Below, piece by piece: positions 7,871 through 15,182 of a stretch of DNA of 52,047 nt. The stretch lies in the NCBI GenBank assembly GCA_017477845.1, contig JAFUTR010000004.1, positions 1 through 52,047 on the forward strand, in the 5' to 3' direction. The notes beneath the pieces were generated by a model. The model was given only the letters and a program-made list of their open reading frames with translations. It had not been told where the DNA came from and searched no databases. Within the stretch, counting starts at the first letter, position 1. Each line of letters opens with the position of its first letter. The translations under genes and the position numbers were made by a program. The DNA comes from Bacilli bacterium (GTDB lineage Bacteria; Bacillota_I; Bacilli_A; RF39; UBA660).

Positions 7871-8089
7871 ATGAGGAGGGATAGTATCAAAAGTATATTA
7901 ACAAAAAGAGAAAAAGAAATATTTAATCTATTAATAGATAACATGACAACTAAAGAAATAGCAGATAAACTTTTAATAAGTGAAAAAACAGTTAGAAATC
8001 ATATTTCTAATACTATGCAAAAACTTGGTGTTAAATCAAGAAGTGGTGCTGTAGTAGAATTAATAAAATTAAGAGAATTATCTTTATAA
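7871..8089 (+). CDS. gerE: GerE, late sporulation transcription factor (LuxR-type HTH)
   Basis: The 72-residue product is essentially one LuxR/GerE helix-turn-helix domain: LTKREKEIFNLLI, TTKEIADKLLISEKTVRNHI, MQKLGVKSRSGAVVEL. It closely matches Bacillus GerE in length and sequence, with no receiver domain. GerE acts with sigma-K on spore coat and maturation genes in the mother cell. The start is unusual: the ATG follows a hairpin directly, while a perfect AGGAGGG (7874-7880) lies inside the first codons and would suit initiation at ATC 7886. gerM follows 29 bases downstream; gerE and gerM are also near each other in Bacillus. Confidence 0.92.
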   Translation: MRRDSIKSILTKREKEIFNLLIDNMTTKEIADKLLISEKTVRNHISNTMQKLGVKSRSGAVVELIKLRELSL

Positions 8090-8118
8090 ATTTACATATT
8101 ATTTATTAGGTGATAAAA

Positions 8119-9042
8119 ATGTTAAGAAGAAAAGCATTAAAAAAGATTATAATTACTACTTTTGTATTGTTTGTAGTATTAACATTTTATATGATTCCAT
8201 CAAAGAAAAAAGATGATGATATAAGTTATCATTATGTGGATGTTAAAGATGTTAGTGTTTATTTATTAAATAATAATGATCAATTAACTAAAGTTGATTT
8301 TAAAGTTAATGATGGCACATTAAAAGATATTTTAACATTAGTTATTTGTAAATTAATAAAATCTAATGATGATACAATTCCACATAATTTTAAACAAGTT
8401 ATTCCCCATGATGTTAAAATACTTGATTTAAATATTGATGAAGGGATAGTAAGTATTAACTTTTCAGAGGAATTTTTAAATATTAAAAATGATGATATTG
8501 AAAAAGTTGTAGAAGCTATATCATATTCTTTGTTTGATTTTAAAGAAGTTAGTGGAGTATCACTTTATATTGAAGGAGAAAATATATCTAAATATTTTTC
8601 TAGAAAAATACCTGATATAATTAAAAAAGATTATGGAATAAATAAAAGATTCGAACTTAAGAATTTAAATGATGTATCTAAAGTAGTTATTTATTATATA
8701 GATAATGTTGATGATAAAGATTATTATGTTCCAATAACAAAATATGTAAATGATGATAGAGATAAAATTAAAATTATTATAGATGAATTATCTAGTAATT
8801 ATGTTTATGAATCTAATTTAATAAGTTTATTGGATAAAAATATTGAGTTATTAGATTACGAGATTAAAAATGATGTTATGACTCTTAACTTTAATAATAG
8901 TATTTTCATGACAAATGATGATATTTTAGAAGAGGTTGTATATTCAATTAGTTATTCAGTTTTTGCTAATTATGATGTAAATGAAGTTATATTTAAGGTA
9001 GATGGGGCTGATTTTACCAAAAAAAATACAAAAAGTTATTGA
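8119..9042 (+). CDS. gerM: GerM-like sporulation protein (two GerMN domains)
   Basis: A 307-residue protein with one N-terminal membrane anchor (about residues 9-26) and two repeated GerMN-type domains, each with an acidic strand, I/L-rich turns and the patterns GIVSINFSEEFLNI and VMTLNFNNSIF. In Bacillus, GerM localises SpoIIQ on the forespore side of the SpoIIQ-SpoIIIAH channel, so its presence near SpoIIIAH is functionally coherent. AGGTGA at 8108-8113 fits ATG 8119; GTG 8110 would lie within that site. The stop overlaps the -35 box of the tRNA-Arg promoter. Confidence 0.87.
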   Translation: MLRRKALKKIIITTFVLFVVLTFYMIPSKKKDDDISYHYVDVKDVSVYLLNNNDQLTKVDFKVNDGTLKDILTLVICKLIKSNDDTIPHNFKQVIPHDVKILDLNIDEGIVSINFSEEFLNIKNDDIEKVVEAISYSLFDFKEVSGVSLYIEGENISKYFSRKIPDIIKKDYGINKRFELKNLNDVSKVVIYYIDNVDDKDYYVPITKYVNDDRDKIKIIIDELSSNYVYESNLISLLDKNIELLDYEIKNDVMTLNFNNSIFMTNDDILEEVVYSISYSVFANYDVNEVIFKVDGADFTKKNTKSY

Positions 9043-9067
9043 ATTATCAAAGAGTTTTTGATATAAT
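9039..9067 (+). promoter_or_regulatory. Promoter of tRNA-Arg
   Basis: TTGAAT at 9039-9044, a 17-base spacer and TATAAT at 9062-9067, preceded by TGA (extended -10). The -35 overlaps the gerM stop codon. Confidence 0.7.
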
Positions 9068-9087
9068 CATAAATGTATTTGAGTTAT

Positions 9088-9164
<77 letters not shown>

Positions 9165-9176
9165 TTTATGATAAAG

Positions 9177-9198
9177 ACTAGCATAAGCTAGTTTTTTT
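9177..9198 (+). terminator. Terminator after tRNA-Arg
   Basis: ACTAGC (9177-9182) pairs with GCTAGT (9187-9192) around ATAA, followed by seven T. Confidence 0.8.
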
Positions 9199-9218
9199 GT
9201 TTATATATATTAAGTGCA

Positions 9219-9249
9219 ATTTCAAAGTGCAAATTTTGCACTTTGAAAT
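9219..9249. repeat. Near-perfect 31-base palindrome
   Basis: ATTTCAAAGTGCAAA (9219-9233) and TTTGCACTTTGAAAT (9235-9249) are exact reverse complements around a single T. The word AAGTGCAA occurs twice (9212-9219 and 9225-9232). No T run follows on either strand, so it is not a typical terminator. It lies about 65 bases upstream of the -10 box of the NERD gene. It could be an operator, a stabilising hairpin or a scar of a mobile element; nothing visible decides between these. Confidence 0.8.
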
Positions 9250-9313
9250 ATAAATAATAACTACAAAATATATAGCAGGAGTTTCAAGTTATTTTTTTAA
9301 TATTTATAATTTA

Positions 9314-9322
9314 TGTTATAAT
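9314..9322 (+). promoter_or_regulatory. Extended -10 promoter of the NERD gene
   Basis: TGTTATAAT lies 16 bases before the ATG at 9339, with GGTGATG as ribosome site in between. Confidence 0.6.
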
Positions 9323-9338
9323 TTTATTTGGTGATGTT

Positions 9339-10067
9339 ATGCTTGATACCTTATATTGGATATATATCATTGTAGGAATACTGACCATAATATTATTGAG
9401 CATTTATAGTTCAAAAATAATAGGTTGGTTTGGAGAATTATGGACAAAAAGAGAAATAAAAAAACTACCAAAGGAAGAATATAAAATTATCAATGATGTT
9501 TTAATTTTTGTTAATAATACAACACATCAAATAGACCATGTGATAGTATCAAAGTATGGCATTTTTTCTATAGAGACAAAACAATATAATGGATTTATTA
9601 CTGGTAACAAATATGATAAAAAATGGATAAGACATGTTGGAAAAAAGAAATATTATTACACAAATCCAATTAGACAAAATTATGGGCATATAAAATCTTT
9701 ATCTGAATTACTAAATATAGATGAATCACACATATATAATATAGTATGTATTCCAAGTAAAGCTAAATTGAAAATTCAACACGATGGAGAATTAGTAAAT
9801 CTTGATACAATAATAGACAAAATTAAATCTTATAATAGTATTGTAATTAACGATGTAGATAAAATCATTGAGTTAATAAATAATAGCAATATAAAAGATA
9901 AAAAAATAAAAAAAGAACATATAAAAAATATTAAAGAAAAAATAATTGATGATAATCAAAATAAATGCCCTAAGTGCGGTGGAATGTTATTAGAAAGAAA
10001 AGGTAAGTATGGATATTTTATTGGATGTAGTAACTATCCAAAGTGTAAATATACAGAAAATGAATAA
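9339..10067 (+). CDS. NERD-domain protein with C-terminal topoisomerase-type zinc finger
   Basis: The 242-residue protein has an N-terminal membrane helix (about 5-25), a NERD (nuclease-related) domain with HQIDHVIVSKYGIFSIETK and NPIRQNYGHIKSL, and a C-terminal zinc finger of the topoisomerase I type (CPKCGGMLLERKGKYG...CSNYPKC). The aspartate in IDHV and the glutamate-x-lysine in IETK fit the nuclease core. This combination is common in Firmicutes, but the physiological role is unknown; a membrane-tethered DNA-processing enzyme is inferred. It is alone between tRNA-Arg and a terminator. Confidence 0.85.
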   Translation: MLDTLYWIYIIVGILTIILLSIYSSKIIGWFGELWTKREIKKLPKEEYKIINDVLIFVNNTTHQIDHVIVSKYGIFSIETKQYNGFITGNKYDKKWIRHVGKKKYYYTNPIRQNYGHIKSLSELLNIDESHIYNIVCIPSKAKLKIQHDGELVNLDTIIDKIKSYNSIVINDVDKIIELINNSNIKDKKIKKEHIKNIKEKIIDDNQNKCPKCGGMLLERKGKYGYFIGCSNYPKCKYTENE

Positions 10068-10088
10068 ACAATAGTTTGCATAAATAAT

Positions 10089-10128
10089 GATATATAACAA
10101 AAAATGGATATGTGTTATATATCTTTTT
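10089..10128 (+). terminator. Terminator after the NERD gene
   Basis: GATATATAAC (10089-10098) pairs perfectly with GTTATATATC (10114-10123), followed by five T. Confidence 0.75.
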
Positions 10129-10152
10129 ATATTATAATAAACCTTAATTCTA

Positions 10153-10161
10153 TGATATAAT
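10153..10161 (+). promoter_or_regulatory. Extended -10 promoter of the lipoprotein gene
   Basis: TGATATAAT gives a leader of about 70 bases before the ATG at 10238. A second TATAAT at 10197-10202 could serve a shorter transcript. I recognise no riboswitch in the leader. Confidence 0.5.
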
Positions 10162-10237
10162 ATGTATTGTTAGAGATTGCAAAGGATATAATCTTTATAC
10201 AAGTAAATAAAAAATCATTAATCAAAAGGAGTTTATT

Positions 10238-11155
10238 ATGAAAAAGAATTTATTAAGTATTTTATTAATTATTGTAATAGTTATTTCTTTAACTGGATGT
10301 GGAAGTAGTAAAAAGGAACAAAATCAAAACGAAAAAGAAGAAAAAATTGATGTAATGCCTCTTTATGAAGAGTACTTAAAAGGTGAAAAATATAAAGAAT
10401 TGTTTAAAGATGGTGAAGCTAAAAACTACACATTTAAAGATTTAAATAAAGATGATATAATTGAATTAATAATTGAAGGAACTTATTTAAAAGACTATAT
10501 TAGAACTATTATAGTGGCATATAATACAGAAACTAAACAAGCTTATGTTGTAACTAATACATATACTACTTCTGGACTATTATATAACGAAGAAGAAAAT
10601 AACATATTATTTATAACTCGTGATAGGGCTAATACAATTAGATATGGATATAGTAAGTTAATTAAAAACAAAGAAAATTTAGAAACAGTTAAGGGCTATA
10701 GCTATAGTTTAGAAAAAAATACACTTGATACATATGATTATCTAAAAAATGAAAAAGGTACAATTGATGCAATGGATGCAAGAAAAGAAGCAGATACATA
10801 TACATATGTTGGTATGAAATATTTAATTGATGGAACTCTAATAGAAGAAACTACAAGAAATATTTTTGAAGAATATGATATTAATGGGTTTAAAATTAAT
10901 AATGTAGTATTAAATTATGGACTGTATAAAACTAATAATGGTAACTTATCTATAAATTTATTCCCAGATGGTACATGTCGTTATATAGGTGTATCTAATA
11001 GATATAAAGGTGGAGATTTCAATGTTACATGTTTCTACCATGCAAAAGCTAACATAATAGAATTATGGACAGATAGCCTATCTAAAGAAGAATTAACTGT
11101 ATCAAAAAACGATAATATGTATAGTAGTTGGCTAGATTTAAATATAGTAAAATAA
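10238..11155 (+). CDS. Predicted lipoprotein of unknown function
   Basis: A 305-residue protein with a lipoprotein signal peptide: basic start, hydrophobic core and lipobox LTGC with Cys21, followed by a short polar linker. It should be lipid-anchored on the outer face of the membrane. The mature part has mixed beta-rich sequence without a motif I recognise; the FKDLNKDDIIELII segment resembles the D-x-N-x-D motifs of small calcium-binding or repeat proteins, but not clearly. An AAAGGAG ribosome site precedes the ATG. It is monocistronic, bounded by terminators on both sides. Confidence 0.78.
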   Translation: MKKNLLSILLIIVIVISLTGCGSSKKEQNQNEKEEKIDVMPLYEEYLKGEKYKELFKDGEAKNYTFKDLNKDDIIELIIEGTYLKDYIRTIIVAYNTETKQAYVVTNTYTTSGLLYNEEENNILFITRDRANTIRYGYSKLIKNKENLETVKGYSYSLEKNTLDTYDYLKNEKGTIDAMDARKEADTYTYVGMKYLIDGTLIEETTRNIFEEYDINGFKINNVVLNYGLYKTNNGNLSINLFPDGTCRYIGVSNRYKGGDFNVTCFYHAKANIIELWTDSLSKEELTVSKNDNMYSSWLDLNIVK

Positions 11156-11163
11156 AGAATTAA

Positions 11164-11187
11164 AGTCTCTTTTAAAAGAGGCTTTTT
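11164..11187 (+). terminator. Terminator of the lipoprotein gene
   Basis: AGTCTCTTTT (11164-11173) pairs with AAAAGAGGCT (11174-11183, one G-T pair), with the central bases forming the loop, followed by T residues. Confidence 0.75.
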
Positions 11188-11203
11188 ATCTTGTTTAAAA
11201 GTA

Positions 11204-11212
11204 TGATATTAT
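11204..11212 (+). promoter_or_regulatory. Extended -10 promoter of the prenyl synthase-folD pair
   Basis: TGATATTAT lies 21 bases before the ATG at 11234, with AAGAGGAAA as ribosome site. Confidence 0.45.
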
Positions 11213-11233
11213 ATTATCAAGAGGAAATTAATT

Positions 11234-12304
11234 ATGGAAAATATTGAATTATTTAATGAGTATTATAAAAAGATAAAAAATGAGCTAGAGAAAAATATTA
11301 ATGAATTTAATAATGCTTTAAAAAATAATAAAAATGGTTATTTAAAAGAAAACTTAGAACTATTTACTAATTTAAATAGTGATGGAAAACTAGTAAGAGC
11401 TTTTTTAATTACTTTAGGATATAAGGTTGCTAAAAATAAAAAAGTAGAATATAGTTATCCTTTGGCAGTAGCATATGAACTTTTTCAAACATCAGTACTT
11501 ATTCATGATGATATTATTGATAATGATAATTTAAGACGAGGAAAAGAAACTATACATTATCATCATTTTAAAAAAAATAAAAAATATAATTTAGAGGATT
11601 CAATTAATCTTGGTAAATCGCTAGCTATTTGTATGGGAGATTATGGATTTTTTGAAGCTAATAAATTAATAATTAATAATTATTCTAAAGATGAAAATTT
11701 CTCTCGTGTATTTGATTACTATAACGATATAGTATTAAGAACAATAGAAGGAGAATTAATTGATGTTCATCTTTCTTTTGATGGAAGATATAAACTAAAT
11801 AAAACAAATATAAAAGATAATGTAATGTTAGTTTATAAACTTAAAACGGCATATTATACAATTATTGGACCACTTAGTCTTGGACTTATTTTAGGTGGTG
11901 TTAATAATACAAATCTAGAAAGCGTAAAGTCTTTTGGTGAAAAGATTGGTATAGCTTTTCAAATACAAGATGATATTTTAGGTATCTATAATGATATGGG
12001 AAAAGTTATTGGATCTGATATAAAAGAATATAAACAAACTATATTATTCTCATATGTTATAGAAAATAAAAAATATAAAGATGAACTCTTAAAATATTAC
12101 GGGAAAAAGAATTTAACTAAGAAAGATTTATTAGCAGTAAGAAAAATATTTAATGAAAGTGGAGCATATACTTATGCATGTGATTTGATGAATAAACTAT
12201 ATGATGATGCAACAGAAGAAATAGATAATGTTAATTGGATTAATGATAATGAAAAGAATATTTTAAAAGGATTCATCGAGTATTTAAGAAATAGAAATAA
12301 ATAG
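11234..12304 (+). CDS. Polyprenyl diphosphate synthase (trans-isoprenyl)
   Basis: A 356-residue all-helical isoprenyl synthase. The first aspartate-rich motif is DDIID (residues 92-96) followed by RRG, and the second is QDDILGIYND; an early DGKLVRA corresponds to the GGKRLR substrate motif. It condenses isopentenyl diphosphate units into a linear prenyl diphosphate. Chain length cannot be read with confidence: it may make farnesyl/geranylgeranyl or a longer chain for quinone or cell-wall carrier lipid. It is followed after 8 bases by folD. Confidence 0.9.
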   Translation: MENIELFNEYYKKIKNELEKNINEFNNALKNNKNGYLKENLELFTNLNSDGKLVRAFLITLGYKVAKNKKVEYSYPLAVAYELFQTSVLIHDDIIDNDNLRRGKETIHYHHFKKNKKYNLEDSINLGKSLAICMGDYGFFEANKLIINNYSKDENFSRVFDYYNDIVLRTIEGELIDVHLSFDGRYKLNKTNIKDNVMLVYKLKTAYYTIIGPLSLGLILGGVNNTNLESVKSFGEKIGIAFQIQDDILGIYNDMGKVIGSDIKEYKQTILFSYVIENKKYKDELLKYYGKKNLTKKDLLAVRKIFNESGAYTYACDLMNKLYDDATEEIDNVNWINDNEKNILKGFIEYLRNRNK

Positions 12305-12312
12305 GAGATTAT

Positions 12313-13161
12313 ATGGAACTATTAGATGGAAAAAGAGTAAAAAAGGAATTTTTTGAAAAATTAAAAGAAGAAATATCTAAACTAGATAGAGCGCCAGGAC
12401 TTGCAGTTATTCAAGTTGGAAACGATCCAGCAAGTGAAGTTTATGTAAGACAAAAAGAAAAAATGGCTAATGGCTTAGGATATTTGTTTAAACATATTAA
12501 ATTAAATGAAGATGTTAAAGAAGAAGAGTTACTTAATATTATTGATGAATTAAATAATGATGATAATATCGATGGTTTTTTAGTTCAAATGCCAATTCCT
12601 AAACATATTAATCCATATGTAGTTCAAAATAGAATTAATTATTTAAAAGATGTTGATGGATTAACTGATATTAATATGGGAGCATTAGTTCATAATAAAG
12701 AGTTTCTAGTAGCATGTACTCCTCAAGGAATAATGGATTTACTTGAATATTATAATATTGATATAAGTGGAAAAAATGTAGTAATTGTTGGAAGAAGTGA
12801 TTTAGTTGGTAAACCACTTGCTAGTTTAATGACTAATAGTAATGCAACAGTATCATTATGTCATTCAAAAACAAATAATTTGAAGTCATTTACTAAGAGA
12901 GCTGATATATTAGTAGTAGCTGTTGGAAAGCCTAATTTTATTAAAAAAGAAGATGTTAAAAATAATGCTGTTATAATAGATGTTGGTATTAATAGACTTT
13001 CAGATGGAAGTTTATGTGGGGATGTTGATTTTGAAAGTGTTAAAGAAAAAGCATCTTTTATAACACCAGTACCAGGTGGAGTTGGACAAATGACGGTCAT
13101 GGAACTTGCAAAAAATACTTATAAAGCTTATAAATTATTGAAAACTAATGTAAAGCATTAG
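12313..13161 (+). CDS. folD: FolD, methylenetetrahydrofolate dehydrogenase/cyclohydrolase
   Basis: The 282-residue bifunctional enzyme shows the family hallmarks: YVRQKEKMA with the catalytic lysine, VQMPIPKHI, KDVDGLTDINMG, the NADP-binding VVIVGRSDLVGKP and the C-terminal PGGVGQMT (usually PGGVGPMT). It interconverts 5,10-methylene- and 10-formyl-tetrahydrofolate in one-carbon metabolism. The last codons and stop lie inside a terminator stem, so the C-terminal residues are partly fixed by that hairpin. It is translated just behind the prenyl synthase. Confidence 0.96.
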   Translation: MELLDGKRVKKEFFEKLKEEISKLDRAPGLAVIQVGNDPASEVYVRQKEKMANGLGYLFKHIKLNEDVKEEELLNIIDELNNDDNIDGFLVQMPIPKHINPYVVQNRINYLKDVDGLTDINMGALVHNKEFLVACTPQGIMDLLEYYNIDISGKNVVIVGRSDLVGKPLASLMTNSNATVSLCHSKTNNLKSFTKRADILVVAVGKPNFIKKEDVKNNAVIIDVGINRLSDGSLCGDVDFESVKEKASFITPVPGGVGQMTVMELAKNTYKAYKLLKTNVKH

Positions 13162-13169
13162 TTTTTTTT
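13141..13169 (+). terminator. Terminator overlapping the folD stop codon
   Basis: AAAACTAATG (13141-13150) pairs with CATTAGTTTT (13156-13165) around TAAAG and runs into a T tract. The folD stop TAG is inside the right arm. Confidence 0.85.
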
Positions 13170-13189
13170 AAAATTATTTTTTAAATTTT

Positions 13190-13198
13190 TGTTATAAT
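13190..13198 (+). promoter_or_regulatory. Extended -10 promoter of the PAP2-vanY pair
   Basis: TGTTATAAT lies 16 bases before the ATG at 13215; a GGGG ribosome site follows it. Confidence 0.6.
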
Positions 13199-13214
13199 TG
13201 TTTTGGGGATAAAT

Positions 13215-13874
13215 ATGATTACAAAAATTAATAAAAATAAAAAAATAATTATTCTTACATTTTCTATTTTAATATTTATATTTATCTTAATGGATGTTTA
13301 TAAGTATGAAGTAACATCATATGATAACTGGGCATATTTAACATTTGTTGAAAATGGAAGAAGTGATATGATGACTAATATTATGAAATTTATAACTTCT
13401 TTTGGAAGTGCATTATTTCTAATAACTGGATTATTTTTAATTCTTTTATTTGCAGAAGAAAAGAAGTATTTTTTATATGGTTCAATTAATTTACTATTAG
13501 TAACTATTATTAACAATGCTGTTAAAATAATTGTTAGAAGACCAAGACCTAGTGGATATAATTTAATTGTAGAATCTAATTTCAGTTTTCCATCAGGTCA
13601 TTCAATGGCTTCTACTGCTTTTTATGGTTTTTTAATTTATTTAGTTTATAAAAAAATTAAGGATAAAAGATTAAAATATTTCTTAATATCAGTTTTATTT
13701 ATTTTAATAGTGTCAATATGTATAAGTAGAATTTATTTAGGAGTACATTATTTAAGTGATACTTTGGCAGGTTTTTTCTTTTCTTTAGCATATCTAATGG
13801 TCTTTGTTACAGTTATTTCAAAATATGAATTAAAAAGAGGCAAAATGTATGAAAAAAAGAAAATTAAAGATTAA
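13215..13874 (+). CDS. PAP2-family membrane phosphatase
   Basis: A 219-residue protein with about six membrane helices and the three PAP2 phosphatase motifs: KIIVRRPRP, FSFPSGHSMAS, and SRIYLGVHYLSDTLAG with the catalytic histidine. Such enzymes dephosphorylate lipid phosphates such as undecaprenyl or phosphatidylglycerol phosphate on the outer membrane face. Which lipid it acts on here is not visible. ATG 13215 is chosen because the GGGG ribosome site precedes it; a TTG at 13203 lies too near the -10 box. The end overlaps vanY by 26 bases, so the pair is probably co-transcribed for cell-wall work. Confidence 0.9.
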   Translation: MITKINKNKKIIILTFSILIFIFILMDVYKYEVTSYDNWAYLTFVENGRSDMMTNIMKFITSFGSALFLITGLFLILLFAEEKKYFLYGSINLLLVTIINNAVKIIVRRPRPSGYNLIVESNFSFPSGHSMASTAFYGFLIYLVYKKIKDKRLKYFLISVLFILIVSICISRIYLGVHYLSDTLAGFFFSLAYLMVFVTVISKYELKRGKMYEKKKIKD

Positions 13875-14925
13875 AAGAAGAAATATTATCATTTTAGTTT
13901 TAATACTATTATTAGTTGTTTTTTATAAACCGGTTTCAAGTGTTATAAGTATTAAAGGAAAAGGTTATAGCCTTTCTTCATCAAGAAAGATTTATAAATA
14001 TGGTATTAAAGATATTGTTTTAAATAAGGATTATTCTATTATACTTGATGATATTATTACCACGGACTTATATAATGAAGCTTATTTAGATGATTATTTT
14101 AAAATTGATTATTATGAAAAAGAAAATTTCTTAAGTACTATTACTAATTTACTAAATGTTGGATATAAGAATGATTCGATAAATGTTATTTTAAAAAAAG
14201 ATGATAATGTAATAAAAGTATTAGAGAATAGGTATATTGATGATATCAATAATTATTTAAGTTACGATTATTTTAGAATAGATAATTTAGATAGATATTT
14301 AAACTATTTTAATGGTGATTATAAAGATACAATTATAAGAGTAAATATTGGGCTTGATAAAGAATACTATACTGATCCAGTAGTTATTTCAGAGTACTCA
14401 AAAGAAATGGTTGTTAATAAGTATAATAAGTTAGATGAAAATGTTAAACTAGATTTAGTTCTGTTAACAAAATGTGCAGAGAATGGTGAGTATTTAGTTC
14501 GTGAAGCAAAAGAAGCATATGACCTTTTGTGCGATGCTAGTAAAAAGGATGGCTTATCTCTTAGTACAACATCCTCTTATAGAAGTTATAAAGAACAAGA
14601 AAGTACTTATAATTATTATTTAAAAAATAATGGCGAAGAGTATGCTAAAAACTATGTGGCAAGAGCAGGGTTTTCAGAACATCAGACAGGACTTGCTGTC
14701 GATGTAAAATCACTTAATGCAAGTCCATTTAAGTCATCACGTGAATATAAATGGATGATTGATAATTCTTATAAATATGGTTTTATTTTAAGATATCCAC
14801 AAGGTATGGAAGAATTTACTGGATATAGTCCAGAATCATGGCATTTTAGATATGTTGGAATAGATATAGCTAAATATATTCACGATAATAATATTACTTA
14901 TGAAGAATATTGTGCTACGCATTAA
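13849..14925 (+). CDS. VanY-family D-Ala-D-Ala carboxypeptidase
   Basis: A 358-residue protein with an N-terminal membrane anchor (about residues 13-30), an acidic stalk-like region and a C-terminal VanY peptidase domain. The zinc-site motifs are SEHQTGLAVDV (His and Asp ligands) and SWHFRYVG (third ligand), with SSYRSYKEQ before them. It should trim the terminal D-alanine from peptidoglycan stem peptides outside the membrane. No van resistance ligase cluster is near, so a housekeeping wall-maturation role is more likely than vancomycin resistance. It overlaps the PAP2 gene. Confidence 0.9.
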   Translation: MKKRKLKIKRRNIIILVLILLLVVFYKPVSSVISIKGKGYSLSSSRKIYKYGIKDIVLNKDYSIILDDIITTDLYNEAYLDDYFKIDYYEKENFLSTITNLLNVGYKNDSINVILKKDDNVIKVLENRYIDDINNYLSYDYFRIDNLDRYLNYFNGDYKDTIIRVNIGLDKEYYTDPVVISEYSKEMVVNKYNKLDENVKLDLVLLTKCAENGEYLVREAKEAYDLLCDASKKDGLSLSTTSSYRSYKEQESTYNYYLKNNGEEYAKNYVARAGFSEHQTGLAVDVKSLNASPFKSSREYKWMIDNSYKYGFILRYPQGMEEFTGYSPESWHFRYVGIDIAKYIHDNNITYEEYCATH

Positions 14926-14953
14926 AGAAATAATGTAAATAATTGAAATGTTG

Positions 14954-14985
14954 ACCTGTCTTAAGTTAATTTAGGACAGGTTTTT
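14954..14985 (+). terminator. Terminator after vanY
   Basis: ACCTGTC (14954-14960) pairs with GACAGGT (14975-14981), extended by further A-T pairs inside, followed by a T run. Confidence 0.85.
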
Positions 14986-15036
14986 ATTATATTATTTAAA
15001 AAAAGTTTAAAATAATTTTAGATTTTTCTTTTACTA

Positions 15037-15065
15037 TTGAAAAAAAAGTAAAAAAAAGTTATATT
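15037..15065 (+). promoter_or_regulatory. Promoter of the tRNA-Gln-gltX unit
   Basis: TTGAAA at 15037-15042 and TATATT at 15060-15065 with a 17-base spacer, 14 bases before the tRNA. Confidence 0.55.
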
Positions 15066-15079
15066 ATATATGTGTTTAT

Positions 15080-15154
15080 TGCCCATTAGCCAAGCGGTAA
15101 GGCGGAAGACTCTGAATCTTTTATGCACTAGTTCGAATCTAGTATGGGCAGCCA
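15080..15154 (+). tRNA. tRNA-Gln (CTG anticodon)
   Basis: A 75-base cloverleaf with encoded CCA: acceptor TGCCCAT/ATGGGCA, discriminator G, anticodon loop CTCTGAA (anticodon CTG) and T loop TTCGAAT. It reads CAG. No terminator follows; the gltX ribosome site begins 16 bases after the CCA, so the tRNA and the synthetase are probably on one primary transcript. Confidence 0.93.
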
Positions 15155-15182
15155 AATTGAATTTTTAGTAGGAGATGGTAAA

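Noticed and set aside
13849-14925. VanY with two VanW genes as a vancomycin-resistance cluster
   Set aside because: VanH, VanA/B ligase and VanX are absent and the genes are 10-20 kb apart, so they are better read as wall-maintenance genes.
15144-15182. ATG start of gltX at 15144
   Set aside because: It is part of the acceptor stem of tRNA-Gln; GTG 15183 has AGGAG at good distance.
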